IMG/VR virus record: IMGVR_UViG_3300046003_002627
Coordinates: 1 to 32,098 of that record
Origin: a virus
Length of the DNA stretch: 32,098 bases
Reading direction: 5' to 3' (one strand)
A model generated the notes under the pieces. It did no database searches. It saw only the letters and a program-made list of their open reading frames with translations, and was not told the origin of the DNA. A program made the position numbers and the translations under genes. Each line of letters opens with the position of its first letter. The first letter of the stretch is position 1. Shown here in pieces: positions 23,162-30,084 of this stretch.

Positions 23162-23871
23162 TTACTTTTTGGGCGGTTTAGGTTGTGGCTTCTTTGCTTC
23201 GTTGGCAAAGAAAAAGAAATCCCACAAATTTAGTAAATTAATTTGATAATTCGCGGGTAAATATTTTAATACGGTAATCTTTAATCTTTCTCTGCTTGCA
23301 ATTCCATCCCTAACGTCTGTAACGAAAGAATATCCCGTTGAATCTGCTCTACCTTTTCCACTATCGCCAAATACGTCAGGGAAGTGTCTCCTGACTTCGC
23401 TAAAAACGGTACTAATTTCTTTATTGGCATTGACAAAAAAAAACTATCGCCCGCATTCTCTTTCCAGTTCTTAATCTTCTTTTCGTTGGCCTTAAAGTCA
23501 TAGCGTGTCAATGGCTCACTTTTATCAACAAACGCAACAGAAGCAACCTTGTAAATAATATCCTTGCTTATAATGAAGTTACAACGTTCCTCGAATCGCA
23601 TTTGCAATTTAATGATTTCGTTAAGGTTGATTTTCTTTGGATCACTTAACAACTTGCTCATTGCCGCGTTGTAATTCTTAATGTAATCGTTTGTGACTCC
23701 GTTTTGCATTTCTTGGTAGAATGTCAACGCTTCTAACCCACGCTCATAAGGTAGATTATTTTTATCGACAAACTCAAAGTAGTCAACGCCTCCGCACTTG
23801 AACGCAAATTCAAGCGGGAATTCGGATTTATAAACTGGTGGCGAGTTCTTGAATAGGTTTCGGAAGTTCAT
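23162..23871 (-). CDS. Tail assembly chaperone, -1 frameshift fusion (GT-like), about 236 aa
   Basis: The -1 frame is closed by TAG at 23444-23446 and then open, with no ATG or GTG, from the T9 run (23435-23443) to TAA at 23162-23164, which overlaps the tape-measure reading region boundary by 7 nt of spacing. In the zero frame the run reads AGT TTT TTT TTG, so T-TTT-TTG or T-TTT-TTT can slip back one base. A slip at codons 145-146 would add 90 residues ending WDFFFFANEA then KKPQPKPPKK. Siphophages commonly make a long G-T chaperone this way from the gene just before the tape measure. Not proven; transcriptional slippage is an alternative. Confidence 0.55.
23281..23871 (-). CDS. Tail assembly chaperone (G-like), 196 aa
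   Basis: The 196-aa soluble protein has a short basic start, a globular core (FAFKCGGVDYFEFVDKNN at about 23-40) and mostly helical remainder (about 45-195). It lies just before the tape measure, where the tail assembly chaperone belongs, with an intervening 125 nt that are open in the -1 frame. The zero-frame C-terminus (MPIKKLVPFLAKSG...) looks like normal protein, so the short form is probably real as well. It would coat the tape measure before tube assembly. Its start overlaps the 66-aa gene by 44 nt. Confidence 0.7.
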   Translation of the reverse strand: MNFRNLFKNSPPVYKSEFPLEFAFKCGGVDYFEFVDKNNLPYERGLEALTFYQEMQNGVTNDYIKNYNAAMSKLLSDPKKINLNEIIKLQMRFEERCNFIISKDIIYKVASVAFVDKSEPLTRYDFKANEKKIKNWKENAGDSFFLSMPIKKLVPFLAKSGDTSLTYLAIVEKVEQIQRDILSLQTLGMELQAEKD

Positions 23872-24028
23872 TGTTATGTGTATAGTGTTTCGTTCTTAGA
23901 TTAATTATAATTTTACTATCTGTTTTATTGTAAGTCCGCTTCTTTGCGCTGCCTCCACACCCACACGTTTGACCGGTATAGGTGTATCCTAAACTTAGCA
24001 GAAACTTATGTGCATCTTCAATCTCCAT
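23828..24028 (-). CDS. Small hypothetical protein with CGCGG motif, 66 aa
   Basis: A 66-aa basic protein with a helical N-terminus (MEIEDAHKFLLSLGY), TCGCGGSAKKRTYN (a Cys-Gly-Cys turn followed by basic residues) at about 21-34 and a helical C-terminus. It overlaps the preceding membrane-protein gene by 11 nt and the chaperone gene by 44 nt. The Cys pair with basic residues could be a metal or nucleic-acid site. No family recognised. Confidence 0.6.
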   Translation of the reverse strand: MEIEDAHKFLLSLGYTYTGQTCGCGGSAKKRTYNKTDSKIIINLRTKHYTHNNELPKPIQELATSL

Positions 24029-24308
24029 AATAAAACATTTTAGATGTTAAAGCGTTAAGCCCACAAAGGGTAAGTAAGTAGGGTATCATTGCAATGTTTG
24101 GCTCAAAATAAAACCAACCAATTAAACCCCAAACCGAAGCCATACAAGGTGGGCAATCAAATAATGGTTTGCTCCAAAATTCGCCAATGTTATCACGTAT
24201 TAAGGTTGCTGCTTGCTCCAATAACATACCGTCACGCGTTAGGCAGTGAACACCTAAACAACCGAGGCTATTCAGGACAAGGACAAGGAATAATGGCAAT
24301 AGTATCAT
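24018..24308 (-). CDS. Small membrane protein with CPPC motif, 96 aa
   Basis: Three hydrophobic segments: about 1-23 (MILLPLFLVLVLNSLGCLGVH), 55-70 (around CMASVWGLIGWFYF) and 74-92 (MIPYLLTLCGLNALT). Between the first and second lies PLFDCPPCMASVWG, with a CxxC pair just before the membrane segment. A DCP-CM-SVWG pattern occurs in small membrane proteins of Bacteroidota phages, whose function is unknown. The CxxC might form a disulfide or bind metal in the periplasm. It overlaps the upstream gene by 41 nt. Confidence 0.65.
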   Translation of the reverse strand: MILLPLFLVLVLNSLGCLGVHCLTRDGMLLEQAATLIRDNIGEFWSKPLFDCPPCMASVWGLIGWFYFEPNIAMIPYLLTLCGLNALTSKMFYYGD

Positions 24309-24627
24309 CTTCAGTTATGTTTATGAAGTTAAGGGTAATCGATGAGTAAACGGTGCCACAAATGTCAAATGTTGCGACATTGCAGCCATTTAGTATTTCA
24401 ACTTTTACGGGGCCCGTTCCAATGTTCCAGAATCCGTTGTTGTTCATTTCAATGACTGCATCGTATAATCCGCTTGTTACATCTCGTTTTAATACCCATC
24501 CATTTGAATAGGTAAACTTAATGACGTAGTTAGTATCGTTTGTGAATGTGGGTGAACTAAATTCTAATACCTCAGCGCATCCGCTAATGTCTTGGGTGTA
24601 GCTTGTTAAACAGTTAAGTATGCTCAT
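24268..24627 (-). CDS. Hypothetical beta-rich virion-associated protein, 119 aa
   Basis: A 119-aa beta-rich protein, Asn/Thr-rich, starting MSILNCLTSYTQDISGCAEV and ending in IIPCPCPE. Seven Cys residues include a CPCP tail. The composition is like other virion proteins in this window (the connector and tail-tip products), so a tail-surface or baseplate component is plausible, but no motif decides. It starts 3 nt before the methyltransferase stop and overlaps the CPPC membrane protein. Confidence 0.6.
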   Translation of the reverse strand: MSILNCLTSYTQDISGCAEVLEFSSPTFTNDTNYVIKFTYSNGWVLKRDVTSGLYDAVIEMNNNGFWNIGTGPVKVEILNGCNVATFDICGTVYSSITLNFINITEDDTIAIIPCPCPE

Positions 24628-24630
24628 GGT

Positions 24631-25164
24631 TTATTTTTTTATTCCGTAAAAGTACAAATCTTGTGGGAAGTCTTTGCGTGTTTTGAATTTATAATTTGAA
24701 AATATTTTATCGCAATCCAACACGCTGCGAATGTCCTCCTCAGATAGGTTGCGGTAATAGTCGGTTGTGAATGGGCTATCCTTTGGGCTTGTTTTCTTTG
24801 TGCCATGTTCGGGTCTGCCTGGAGCCGCACAACTAAACAAAAACAAGCCGCCATCTTTGAGTAGGTTATTGATTACATTCTTTAATGTTTGTTGCCAATA
24901 TTCATCGTGCTCAAAGCATTCAGTTGAAATAACCACATCGTAATTGTTATCAATATCTGTCCTATGCAAGTGCCCTTTAATTACTAAGTCAACATTCGGG
25001 CCATCTCCAATATCGATGCCAGTATAATCACATTGCTCGAACAAGTAACGGTTGTTGCCATTGATATCAAGTGAGCCAATGTCTAATACCTTAACACCAA
25101 TAAAGTGTTCAGGGTGTGCGTGTTTGACTAATTTGCACCATTCAGCTTGTTCTCTGTGTGCCAT
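24631..25164 (-). CDS. SAM-dependent methyltransferase (class I), 177 aa
   Basis: Motif I is VLDIGSLDING (about 26-36), motif II is TGIDIGDGPNVD (about 47-58), and ISTECFEHDEYW (about 79-90) gives the acidic post-motif; KDGGLFLFSCAAPGRP follows as the fourth strand loop. This is a small Rossmann-type methyltransferase domain close to Methyltransf_11. There is no DNA-target-recognition part, so a small molecule, sugar or protein substrate is more likely than DNA. It overlaps the glycosyltransferase gene by 23 nt, suggesting joint action on a glycan. Confidence 0.82.
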   Translation of the reverse strand: MAHREQAEWCKLVKHAHPEHFIGVKVLDIGSLDINGNNRYLFEQCDYTGIDIGDGPNVDLVIKGHLHRTDIDNNYDVVISTECFEHDEYWQQTLKNVINNLLKDGGLFLFSCAAPGRPEHGTKKTSPKDSPFTTDYYRNLSEEDIRSVLDCDKIFSNYKFKTRKDFPQDLYFYGIKK

Positions 25165-25762
25165 ATTTTAGTTTATAAGTTTCGTTATCGGTGTGTTGAA
25201 TCATTCCAAACTCCTCCATTCTCGATGTTGTGCTGATTTCGGATTGCACCGCTAATCCATGCAAAACAAATGGTGTGGCGTGTTGTGCTAACCAATCGTC
25301 ACCGTTTGCAATCAATAGGTCTTCGGGTATCGGTGTGTACTTTGATTTGTGTATCAACATCAAACAGCCCCATCCATAAGGTCGCGTTTTCATCGGTTTG
25401 AGGTGGATGTTGTGGTCTTTCGGTAGTTGGTAGTTAGTAAAGTCCATGCCAATAACGCCAACGTGTTGCAATGAATCATCGTAAATCGATAGGAATGCAG
25501 GATCAAAGTTTATGTCATCGTTGCAAATTAATATGTTCTCAAATTGGGAACGTTCAACTCCGTAATTCCACGCAGGGTTTACGTAAATGTTGCGTGGCAT
25601 AAAACTCATTGATATTTTTTCGTGAAAACGCCATTCCGCTTCTTCTCCTGGTGCATTATCAATAATGATTACCTCACCCACCAATTCGCATTCGCACAAA
25701 TCGGTTAACAGTTGTGTGATGCGTGGAGATTTCCACATGGTTGGTATTATTACGCTAAACAT
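25142..25762 (-). CDS. GT2-like glycosyltransferase, 206 aa
   Basis: The N-terminus SVIIPTMWKSPRITQLL and EVIIIDNAPGE is a GT-A (family 2) start, NPAWNYGVERSQFENILICNDDINFD (NDD near 80) supplies the metal-binding acidic motif, and YGWGCLMLIHKSKY with NGDDWLAQHATP matches the acceptor region. It is shorter than most GT2 enzymes and has no membrane anchor. It overlaps TerL's stop by 8 nt and the methyltransferase's start by 23 nt. Probably glycosylates a virion or nucleic-acid target, or alters host glycan. Confidence 0.75.
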   Translation of the reverse strand: MFSVIIPTMWKSPRITQLLTDLCECELVGEVIIIDNAPGEEAEWRFHEKISMSFMPRNIYVNPAWNYGVERSQFENILICNDDINFDPAFLSIYDDSLQHVGVIGMDFTNYQLPKDHNIHLKPMKTRPYGWGCLMLIHKSKYTPIPEDLLIANGDDWLAQHATPFVLHGLAVQSEISTTSRMEEFGMIQHTDNETYKLKYGTQRTS

Positions 25763-27065
25763 TTGACAAATATATGAAATTTTTTAAATAAGTGTTACAT
25801 GCATAACGAAATGTGTCTAATGCATCCGCTTGTTGTGTCGGATCGTTACGGTCTGTTTTCTTTATTGTCCCATCGGGCAACACCGCCACGTTTTCTAAAT
25901 CGAATTGCAAGCCCTTAGTAAACTGAGGGTCAAGTTCTACATTGCCTCGCGCCAACAATGAGTTTACTAACATTCGGTTGTCTTCTAACGATGGGTTAAC
26001 GCTTGGAACTAACATCTGATTGTTGCTGAGGTTAAACTTCTGCCTTATCACAACATAATAGTTGAGGTTATCCTGAACCAATGCACTCGATGACTTGCCA
26101 CTTGCATCGCCAGTTACTTGGTATAGTGCATTGCCATACTTAGACTTAATAACATCGCATAGTTGATATATGTCACTGTTGGCAAGTTTAATCGTTTCCT
26201 TAACTCTTATGGTTGATGGCGGCATAACTTGAAGTACTGAGCAACAAATCGGGTTACGGTTAAAGTCAAAGCTAAGTATAATGGGCAGTTGTTTATTAAG
26301 TTCAACGGGCTTGAGGTGTTTAGTCGAATCGTAAGCATAGGCCCATCGGTTACCATCCATGTCAAAGTTTGTCCAATCGCCACCAATAAACTGCCGCTTA
26401 TAACGCTCATCCATACGTGACCAAACCTTTCGCTGCTCTTCAGTTACAAAAGCATTGTCATCGGGCAAAGCTAACTGATAGTAAAACTCGGGGCCTAATT
26501 CGCCTTTTAAATACGGGATATGTATTTCATCTTTAATCCACGTTTGAGTTGGGTTAAAGGTTGCTAATATCAAAGGTGTTGGCATCTTATCAATGTACCA
26601 TGAGCCAACGCGTGAGCTGCCGATATTCCAAAGTTTCTTACTCAGTTCCTCAATTTGCTCAAAGTAAACTCCATTCGTTTCAAGTCCAAGAAATGCATTC
26701 AACTCGGGGTCATGGCTTATGTTCTCAGCCATAAAAAATATTTTTGATTTGGTCTTAGTATTCTCTAAGAAGTAGTTTGACTTATCGCGTGACCATCTAA
26801 AGTGTGGTGAGCCATCGATAATTTTTTCAAATGTCGGTATGATTGTCTTAACTAACTTAGGAAAGTCGGAACGAATAACATGCCACTTGCTGCCTGGATA
26901 CATTGATGCCAAACGCAAACAGATCGTGGCGCAGATGAATGACTTGCCACCACGAATAGCGCCACCATAAAGCAAGTTGCGCTTCTCTGTTGCGCCTTGT
27001 GCCGCTGCCATCGCTTGAATGTAGAAATCGTATTGCTTTGGGTTGGCTTGTAAATCAACATTCAT
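25755..27065 (-). CDS. terL: Terminase large subunit, 436 aa
   Basis: The ATPase domain has Walker A GGAIRGGKS (34-42), Walker B GVYFEQIEE (132-140) and the coupling motif ATFNPT (168-173). The nuclease domain shows LSFDFNR (D267), VTGDASGK (D320) and the C-terminal DALDTFRY (D414/D417), the acidic triad of the RNase H-like nuclease. At 436 aa it is a normal TerL length. It packages DNA into the prohead through the portal and cuts the concatemer. Coupled to TerS by TAATG and to the GT2 gene by an 8-nt overlap. Confidence 0.93.
   Translation of the reverse strand: MNVDLQANPKQYDFYIQAMAAAQGATEKRNLLYGGAIRGGKSFICATICLRLASMYPGSKWHVIRSDFPKLVKTIIPTFEKIIDGSPHFRWSRDKSNYFLENTKTKSKIFFMAENISHDPELNAFLGLETNGVYFEQIEELSKKLWNIGSSRVGSWYIDKMPTPLILATFNPTQTWIKDEIHIPYLKGELGPEFYYQLALPDDNAFVTEEQRKVWSRMDERYKRQFIGGDWTNFDMDGNRWAYAYDSTKHLKPVELNKQLPIILSFDFNRNPICCSVLQVMPPSTIRVKETIKLANSDIYQLCDVIKSKYGNALYQVTGDASGKSSSALVQDNLNYYVVIRQKFNLSNNQMLVPSVNPSLEDNRMLVNSLLARGNVELDPQFTKGLQFDLENVAVLPDGTIKKTDRNDPTQQADALDTFRYACNTYLKNFIYLSNV
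25767..25774 (-). promoter_or_regulatory. Candidate leaderless promoter for the glycosyltransferase
   Basis: On the minus strand TATATTTG ends 4 nt before the ATG at 25762, the same spacing as the TATCTTTG box before TerS. Transcription would begin at or 1 nt before the start codon. No clear TTG is found at the -33 distance, so this is weaker. Confidence 0.35.
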
Positions 27066-27421
27066 TAAATTTCAATCTTAGTTCCATCAGGCATCGTAAC
27101 CGTTGATGGTGGGCGGTTGTCGGTGATAGTTGTTTCGGTTTTGGTTATTTGCTCCTCTATTCCGTTATTCAATGTGTCAATGGCTTTAGCATTGCCCATC
27201 TTTGCGTTGTTAAAAAGGCTATCGACATAGTCCTCTAAATTATTGGCGCCCGTTAACTTTTCAATAATCTTTTGAGTCAATAACCTTTCCGCGCGCCTTG
27301 CCTCCCATCCTTTGCTTTTGTTTTCAGGCGGTGGTTGATTGTCTTTGCTAAACTTAACACCCTCATCGCCTTTAAATAGTTTTTGAGGTCGTTTTTTGGT
27401 CGTTTTGTCATCGGCTTTCAT
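27065..27421 (-). CDS. Terminase small subunit-like protein, 118 aa
   Basis: A 118-aa protein that is basic N-terminally (KADDKTTKKRPQKLF) with FSKDNQPPPENKSKGW (a Gly/Pro/Asn-rich stretch as in DUF5681-like terminase-associated proteins), a helical core (ARRAERLLTQKIIEKL, then NNLEDYVDSLFNNA) and an acidic beta tail. Direct upstream coupling to TerL (TAATG) makes it the probable TerS, the DNA-recognition subunit. The ATG lies 4 nt after a promoter box, so the mRNA may be leaderless. Confidence 0.7.
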   Translation of the reverse strand: MKADDKTTKKRPQKLFKGDEGVKFSKDNQPPPENKSKGWEARRAERLLTQKIIEKLTGANNLEDYVDSLFNNAKMGNAKAIDTLNNGIEEQITKTETTITDNRPPSTVTMPDGTKIEI

Positions 27422-27425
27422 ACCA

Positions 27426-27455
27426 CAAAGATAAGTATTATTTTAATATGCTCAA
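27426..27455 (-). promoter_or_regulatory. Late promoter before terminase genes (leaderless)
   Basis: On the minus strand TTG at 27455-27453, a 19-nt spacer and TATCTTTG at 27433-27426 match the Bacteroidota pattern. The box is 4 nt from the TerS ATG, so transcription should begin on or next to the start codon. It would drive the long late operon. The -33 element lies inside the end of the nuclease gene. Confidence 0.6.
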
Positions 27456-27968
27456 TAATTCCGTTTGCAACTGCTCAAACGATGTAGCAATAATGTAATG
27501 ACCTCCATCGGCTTCTATTGATGCTTTACGTTTTAATTGTGCTTCTCCCATTCGGTCACTTTCGGATTTAACCTCAATCGCAAACAATCGGCCTTTCAAT
27601 ATGCACTGGATATCCTCCATGCCTTTGTTCAATCCTGCAATGTAACCAATACCTTTTCGATATCTGCCCTCACTACTGATGCGCCTTGCACTATTGCAAC
27701 TGTGTACTGATTTAAGGTAGGCAATAATAAGGTCAGTAAACTTATTAGTATTAAAAGCATCTTTGGTTTCTTTCGGTTGGATAACATTGTTTACTGGCAA
27801 GTCTAAATGGTTTGTCGTGAGCTCCGCTTTGCGCTTCTTAACTACTTTCTTTTTGTTGAGGTTAAATCGCTCAATCGGTAATGTGTTCCAAAACGCCTGA
27901 GCCATGTTTGACCGTTTGTATTGGTTGTGGTAATATAGTTCGAATTCGGGGATTGTGTAAATTTTCAT
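27438..27968 (-). CDS. VRR-NUC-type nuclease, 176 aa
   Basis: The C-terminal half is a VRR-NUC domain (about 70-176): RRISSEGRYRKGIGYIAG, LNKGMEDIQCILKGRLFAIEVKSESDRMGEAQ with the D...ExK active-site pattern (MEDIQC, IEVK), and QLKRKASIEADGGHYII. The N-terminal 65 residues are a basic, unrecognised extension. VRR-NUC enzymes in phages act as Holliday-junction or flap nucleases in recombination/packaging. It is the last gene of the early module and borders the AT-rich repeat region upstream. Confidence 0.85.
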   Translation of the reverse strand: MKIYTIPEFELYYHNQYKRSNMAQAFWNTLPIERFNLNKKKVVKKRKAELTTNHLDLPVNNVIQPKETKDAFNTNKFTDLIIAYLKSVHSCNSARRISSEGRYRKGIGYIAGLNKGMEDIQCILKGRLFAIEVKSESDRMGEAQLKRKASIEADGGHYIIATSFEQLQTELLSILK

Positions 27969-28243
27969 ATTGTTAATTTATAATTTATAGAAAACGTAAT
28001 TTTTTTCTAAGTCTTTTCTAATAACTTTTCTAAGTCTTTTCTAAGCTATAACCCTTACTACTACTATATTTTATATATATATAGAAAAAAGAAAGAGGTA
28101 AATGGCTAAAACTATTCCTATTATTATTATTGATAATATTTTTTGTAGTAGTTTGCCAAATACCTTTTCTATTTCTATTTTTTTCTAAATAATTAGTAAT
28201 CAATAGTTTAATATAGAAAAGACTTTTAGAAAAAACATTACTA
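27969..28243. other. AT-rich non-coding region with repeats and a large inverted repeat
   Basis: This 275-nt gap is very AT-rich. It contains the 19-bp direct repeat (28003-28044), further TTTTCTAA copies or near-copies (28181-28188; the reverse complement TTAGAAAA at 28226-28233), a perfect TATTAT-TG-ATAATA palindrome near 28124-28137, and an imperfect inverted repeat at 28097-28164: GGTA/TACC, TGGC/GCCA and AAACTA/TAGTTT. A frame across part of it (28030-28284) is low-complexity and judged non-coding. Iterons plus AT-rich DNA beside helicase and nuclease genes fit a replication origin or operator (inference). Confidence 0.5.
28003..28044 (+). repeat. Two 19-bp direct repeats built of four TTTTCTAA units
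   Basis: TTTTCTAAGTCTTTTCTAA occurs exactly at 28003-28021 and 28026-28044 (23-bp period). Each copy holds two TTTTCTAA units, so the unit starts at 28003, 28014, 28026 and 28037 (11, 12, 11 nt apart), about one helical turn each. This is the look of iterons or an operator array rather than a simple sequence. Confidence 0.75.
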
Positions 28244-29800
28244 TTAATATGGTTGTCTGTTTTCATAATCGCTATAAGATTCATTTTGAACGGTTTGAGT
28301 ATTTTCCCTCACAAATAGAAACGGAGTGCCTTTCTTTTTTTCAAGGTAATTATTGCTATTAAATGGAAAATAATACTTATTCGGTTGTGGTGTCATTTTC
28401 ATTTCATTTTTAAGCACTTTAAGGATGTAAGACATCTTTTCTCTTTCTTTGTCAAACCACCTTTCTTTAATATCTTTTGCAGTTGCTTCAAACTCATTTA
28501 CATCGTTATTGTTAAAAAAGTCATCAATGTATATTTCAAGTTCTTTTCTCAATCCGTTTTTACTTTCTTTTTTGATAAGCTCCAGCGAATCAGTTTGTAT
28601 TTCTTCCTGCGTGAATACCATGCGCGAATTTGAAAAGTCAATATCAGGCAGTTGTTCTAAATATTTTAGGAATTTAGGTATCTCGTTAAACAAATCATTT
28701 TCAATGTTTGTATTTTTTTTGCCAACGATTGGGTTTATTTTCCTAATCCAAAAGCGAATTTCTTCGTCATCAATTCGCATAAAATCGGTTTCCTTATTTG
28801 TGCAAACGATAATTTTACCAAAGAATGGAACGCTGTAATGTTGCACAAACTTTTGCGATACTGAAATAGTTTTTGCAGTTGCCAACGATTTAAGTTTTTC
28901 AACAACGTGTTGCTTTTCAATTACGGTTTCATCAATCATAATTATATTCTTTGTGGCATAAGCATCGTTAAAGCTACTCATTAAGTCACTTGGATTGATA
29001 AGTGTTGAATTTTCGCCAAATAACATCTGAATATAATTTAAAAAAGTAGTCTTACCTGTTTCTCTTTCAGTTGAAACTAACGAAAGCACTGGCAATATTT
29101 GACAAGGATACTCATAAAGTAACTTCATGTACTTCAAACCTAATTCTAACTGCTCACCAAATATGTGACTTAACAAACCAAGTGTAACACTAATGTCATT
29201 GGTGTAAACAGTATCACTAAATTTTGTATGTGGGAATTTGGCATACAAATTATAGCAGTTGTTTTTAGATGGAATAAAAGTCACATTATTAGGAATAATT
29301 GTGAAGTCATCAAACTTATAAATTTTGCAAAGTATATTTTTCGTATGATCTTCTTTTATTTCATCTTTTTTCCAAGACTTTAAAATAACATTAGTTCCTG
29401 AATAGCGGTCATCTTTTTTAATTACTTTAAAATAATCGGAGCCAACGCGAATGTAAGGTATTTCGTTTTGCATTATATTGTAAGAAACGTGACTCATTGC
29501 TTGAAAGTAATCGCCTTTAAATTTTACTGTTGTAAGTAAAATAAATTTACTGAAGCTTTGTCCAGTTGCTAAATCAAATGGGTTTGACTTCTTAATGTCA
29601 ATCTTTCCGTTTTTATTTAAAATAAAATTAGGACTTTTAGACAAATCACTTGCATCACTAACTGGATATGTTGCTTCAGTTTCTGAAAACGAAATACATT
29701 TTTTATCGCCCTCAAATATTTGTTGCATCGTTCCAAATTCGTTAAACCAATCTATTGGATTGTAGATTGAATTCTTTTCGGGTTTCTTAAATTTGTTCAT
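28244..29800 (-). CDS. D5-like SF3 helicase (primase-helicase), 518 aa
   Basis: The open frame starts with TTG at 29809, but the ATG at 29800 (MNKFKK) is preferred; it lies 14 nt inside the upstream gene's end. It has an N-terminal region without a recognised primase motif, then an SF3/DUF5906-like ATPase: STERETGKTTF (about 243-253, Walker A), NIIMIDET (about 285-291, Walker B) and GKIIVCTNK (sensor). The C-terminal 130 residues are helical with a winged-helix-like part. It probably unwinds the phage DNA together with the BT4734-like primase encoded upstream. No SD is visible. Confidence 0.85.
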   Translation of the reverse strand: MNKFKKPEKNSIYNPIDWFNEFGTMQQIFEGDKKCISFSETEATYPVSDASDLSKSPNFILNKNGKIDIKKSNPFDLATGQSFSKFILLTTVKFKGDYFQAMSHVSYNIMQNEIPYIRVGSDYFKVIKKDDRYSGTNVILKSWKKDEIKEDHTKNILCKIYKFDDFTIIPNNVTFIPSKNNCYNLYAKFPHTKFSDTVYTNDISVTLGLLSHIFGEQLELGLKYMKLLYEYPCQILPVLSLVSTERETGKTTFLNYIQMLFGENSTLINPSDLMSSFNDAYATKNIIMIDETVIEKQHVVEKLKSLATAKTISVSQKFVQHYSVPFFGKIIVCTNKETDFMRIDDEEIRFWIRKINPIVGKKNTNIENDLFNEIPKFLKYLEQLPDIDFSNSRMVFTQEEIQTDSLELIKKESKNGLRKELEIYIDDFFNNNDVNEFEATAKDIKERWFDKEREKMSYILKVLKNEMKMTPQPNKYYFPFNSNNYLEKKKGTPFLFVRENTQTVQNESYSDYENRQPY

Positions 29801-29975
29801 TTTCGTCAATTTGTTTTATCATTTCTTGAGCAAATTCTCTTGCAGCAAAACATATAATTTCTATGTCAAGTTCTTCAAAATCTTTATAACTTTCTTCCAT
29901 TTTTGAAATAAAACTTTGCATTGCTAATCCTGCAAAGTAATCAAATCTTTCTTTTTTTGTTTTTGGGTTTTCCAT
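29787..29975 (-). CDS. Small conserved phage protein with AGLAMQ motif, 62 aa
   Basis: A 62-aa helical protein with DYFAGLAMQSFI near residue 12, followed by an acidic helix and AAREFAQEMIKQ. The YFAGLAMQ pattern is common in small Bacteroidota phage proteins and has no known function. Its start lies 11 nt after the terminal stem of the upstream RNA element (a pseudoknot with U6), so its expression is likely controlled by that element. Overlaps the helicase gene start by 14-23 nt. Confidence 0.85.
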   Translation of the reverse strand: MENPKTKKERFDYFAGLAMQSFISKMEESYKDFEELDIEIICFAAREFAQEMIKQIDENEQI

Positions 29976-29978
29976 AAT

Positions 29979-30080
29979 AAAAAATACCTATCAAACACAA
30001 AGGCTTACCCACTCGTTGCGGTCGCAACAATTGGCAATGTGAATGATAGGATTTTTAAATATTTTCATAAGTGAGTAAGC
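29979..30080 (-). ncRNA. Pseudoknot RNA element 2 (leader or small RNA)
   Basis: In minus-strand RNA, A = GCUUACUCACU (30080-30070) pairs with A' = AGUGGGUAAGC (30013-30003), 11 bp with one U-G. B = CCUAUCA..CACA (30050-30038) pairs with B' = UGUG..UGAUAGG (29999-29987), 7 + 4 bp with a UU/UU loop. The order A-B-A'-B' is a pseudoknot. Between B and A' is a third hairpin, GUUGC-GACC-GCAAC (30028-30015). U6 (29984-29979) and AUUAUG follow. A predicted -7 box ends 4 nt before A, so A would be the RNA's 5' end. A 25-codon ORF (30068-29991) spans it and stops in B'. Confidence 0.6.
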
Positions 30081-30084
30081 GGTG

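Noticed and set aside
28030-28284. ORF of 84 aa on the minus strand in the AT-rich region
   Set aside because: It is low-complexity (long Asn, Ser and Lys runs), overlaps the helicase C-terminus by 41 nt and ends inside the repeat array, with no leader or known motif.
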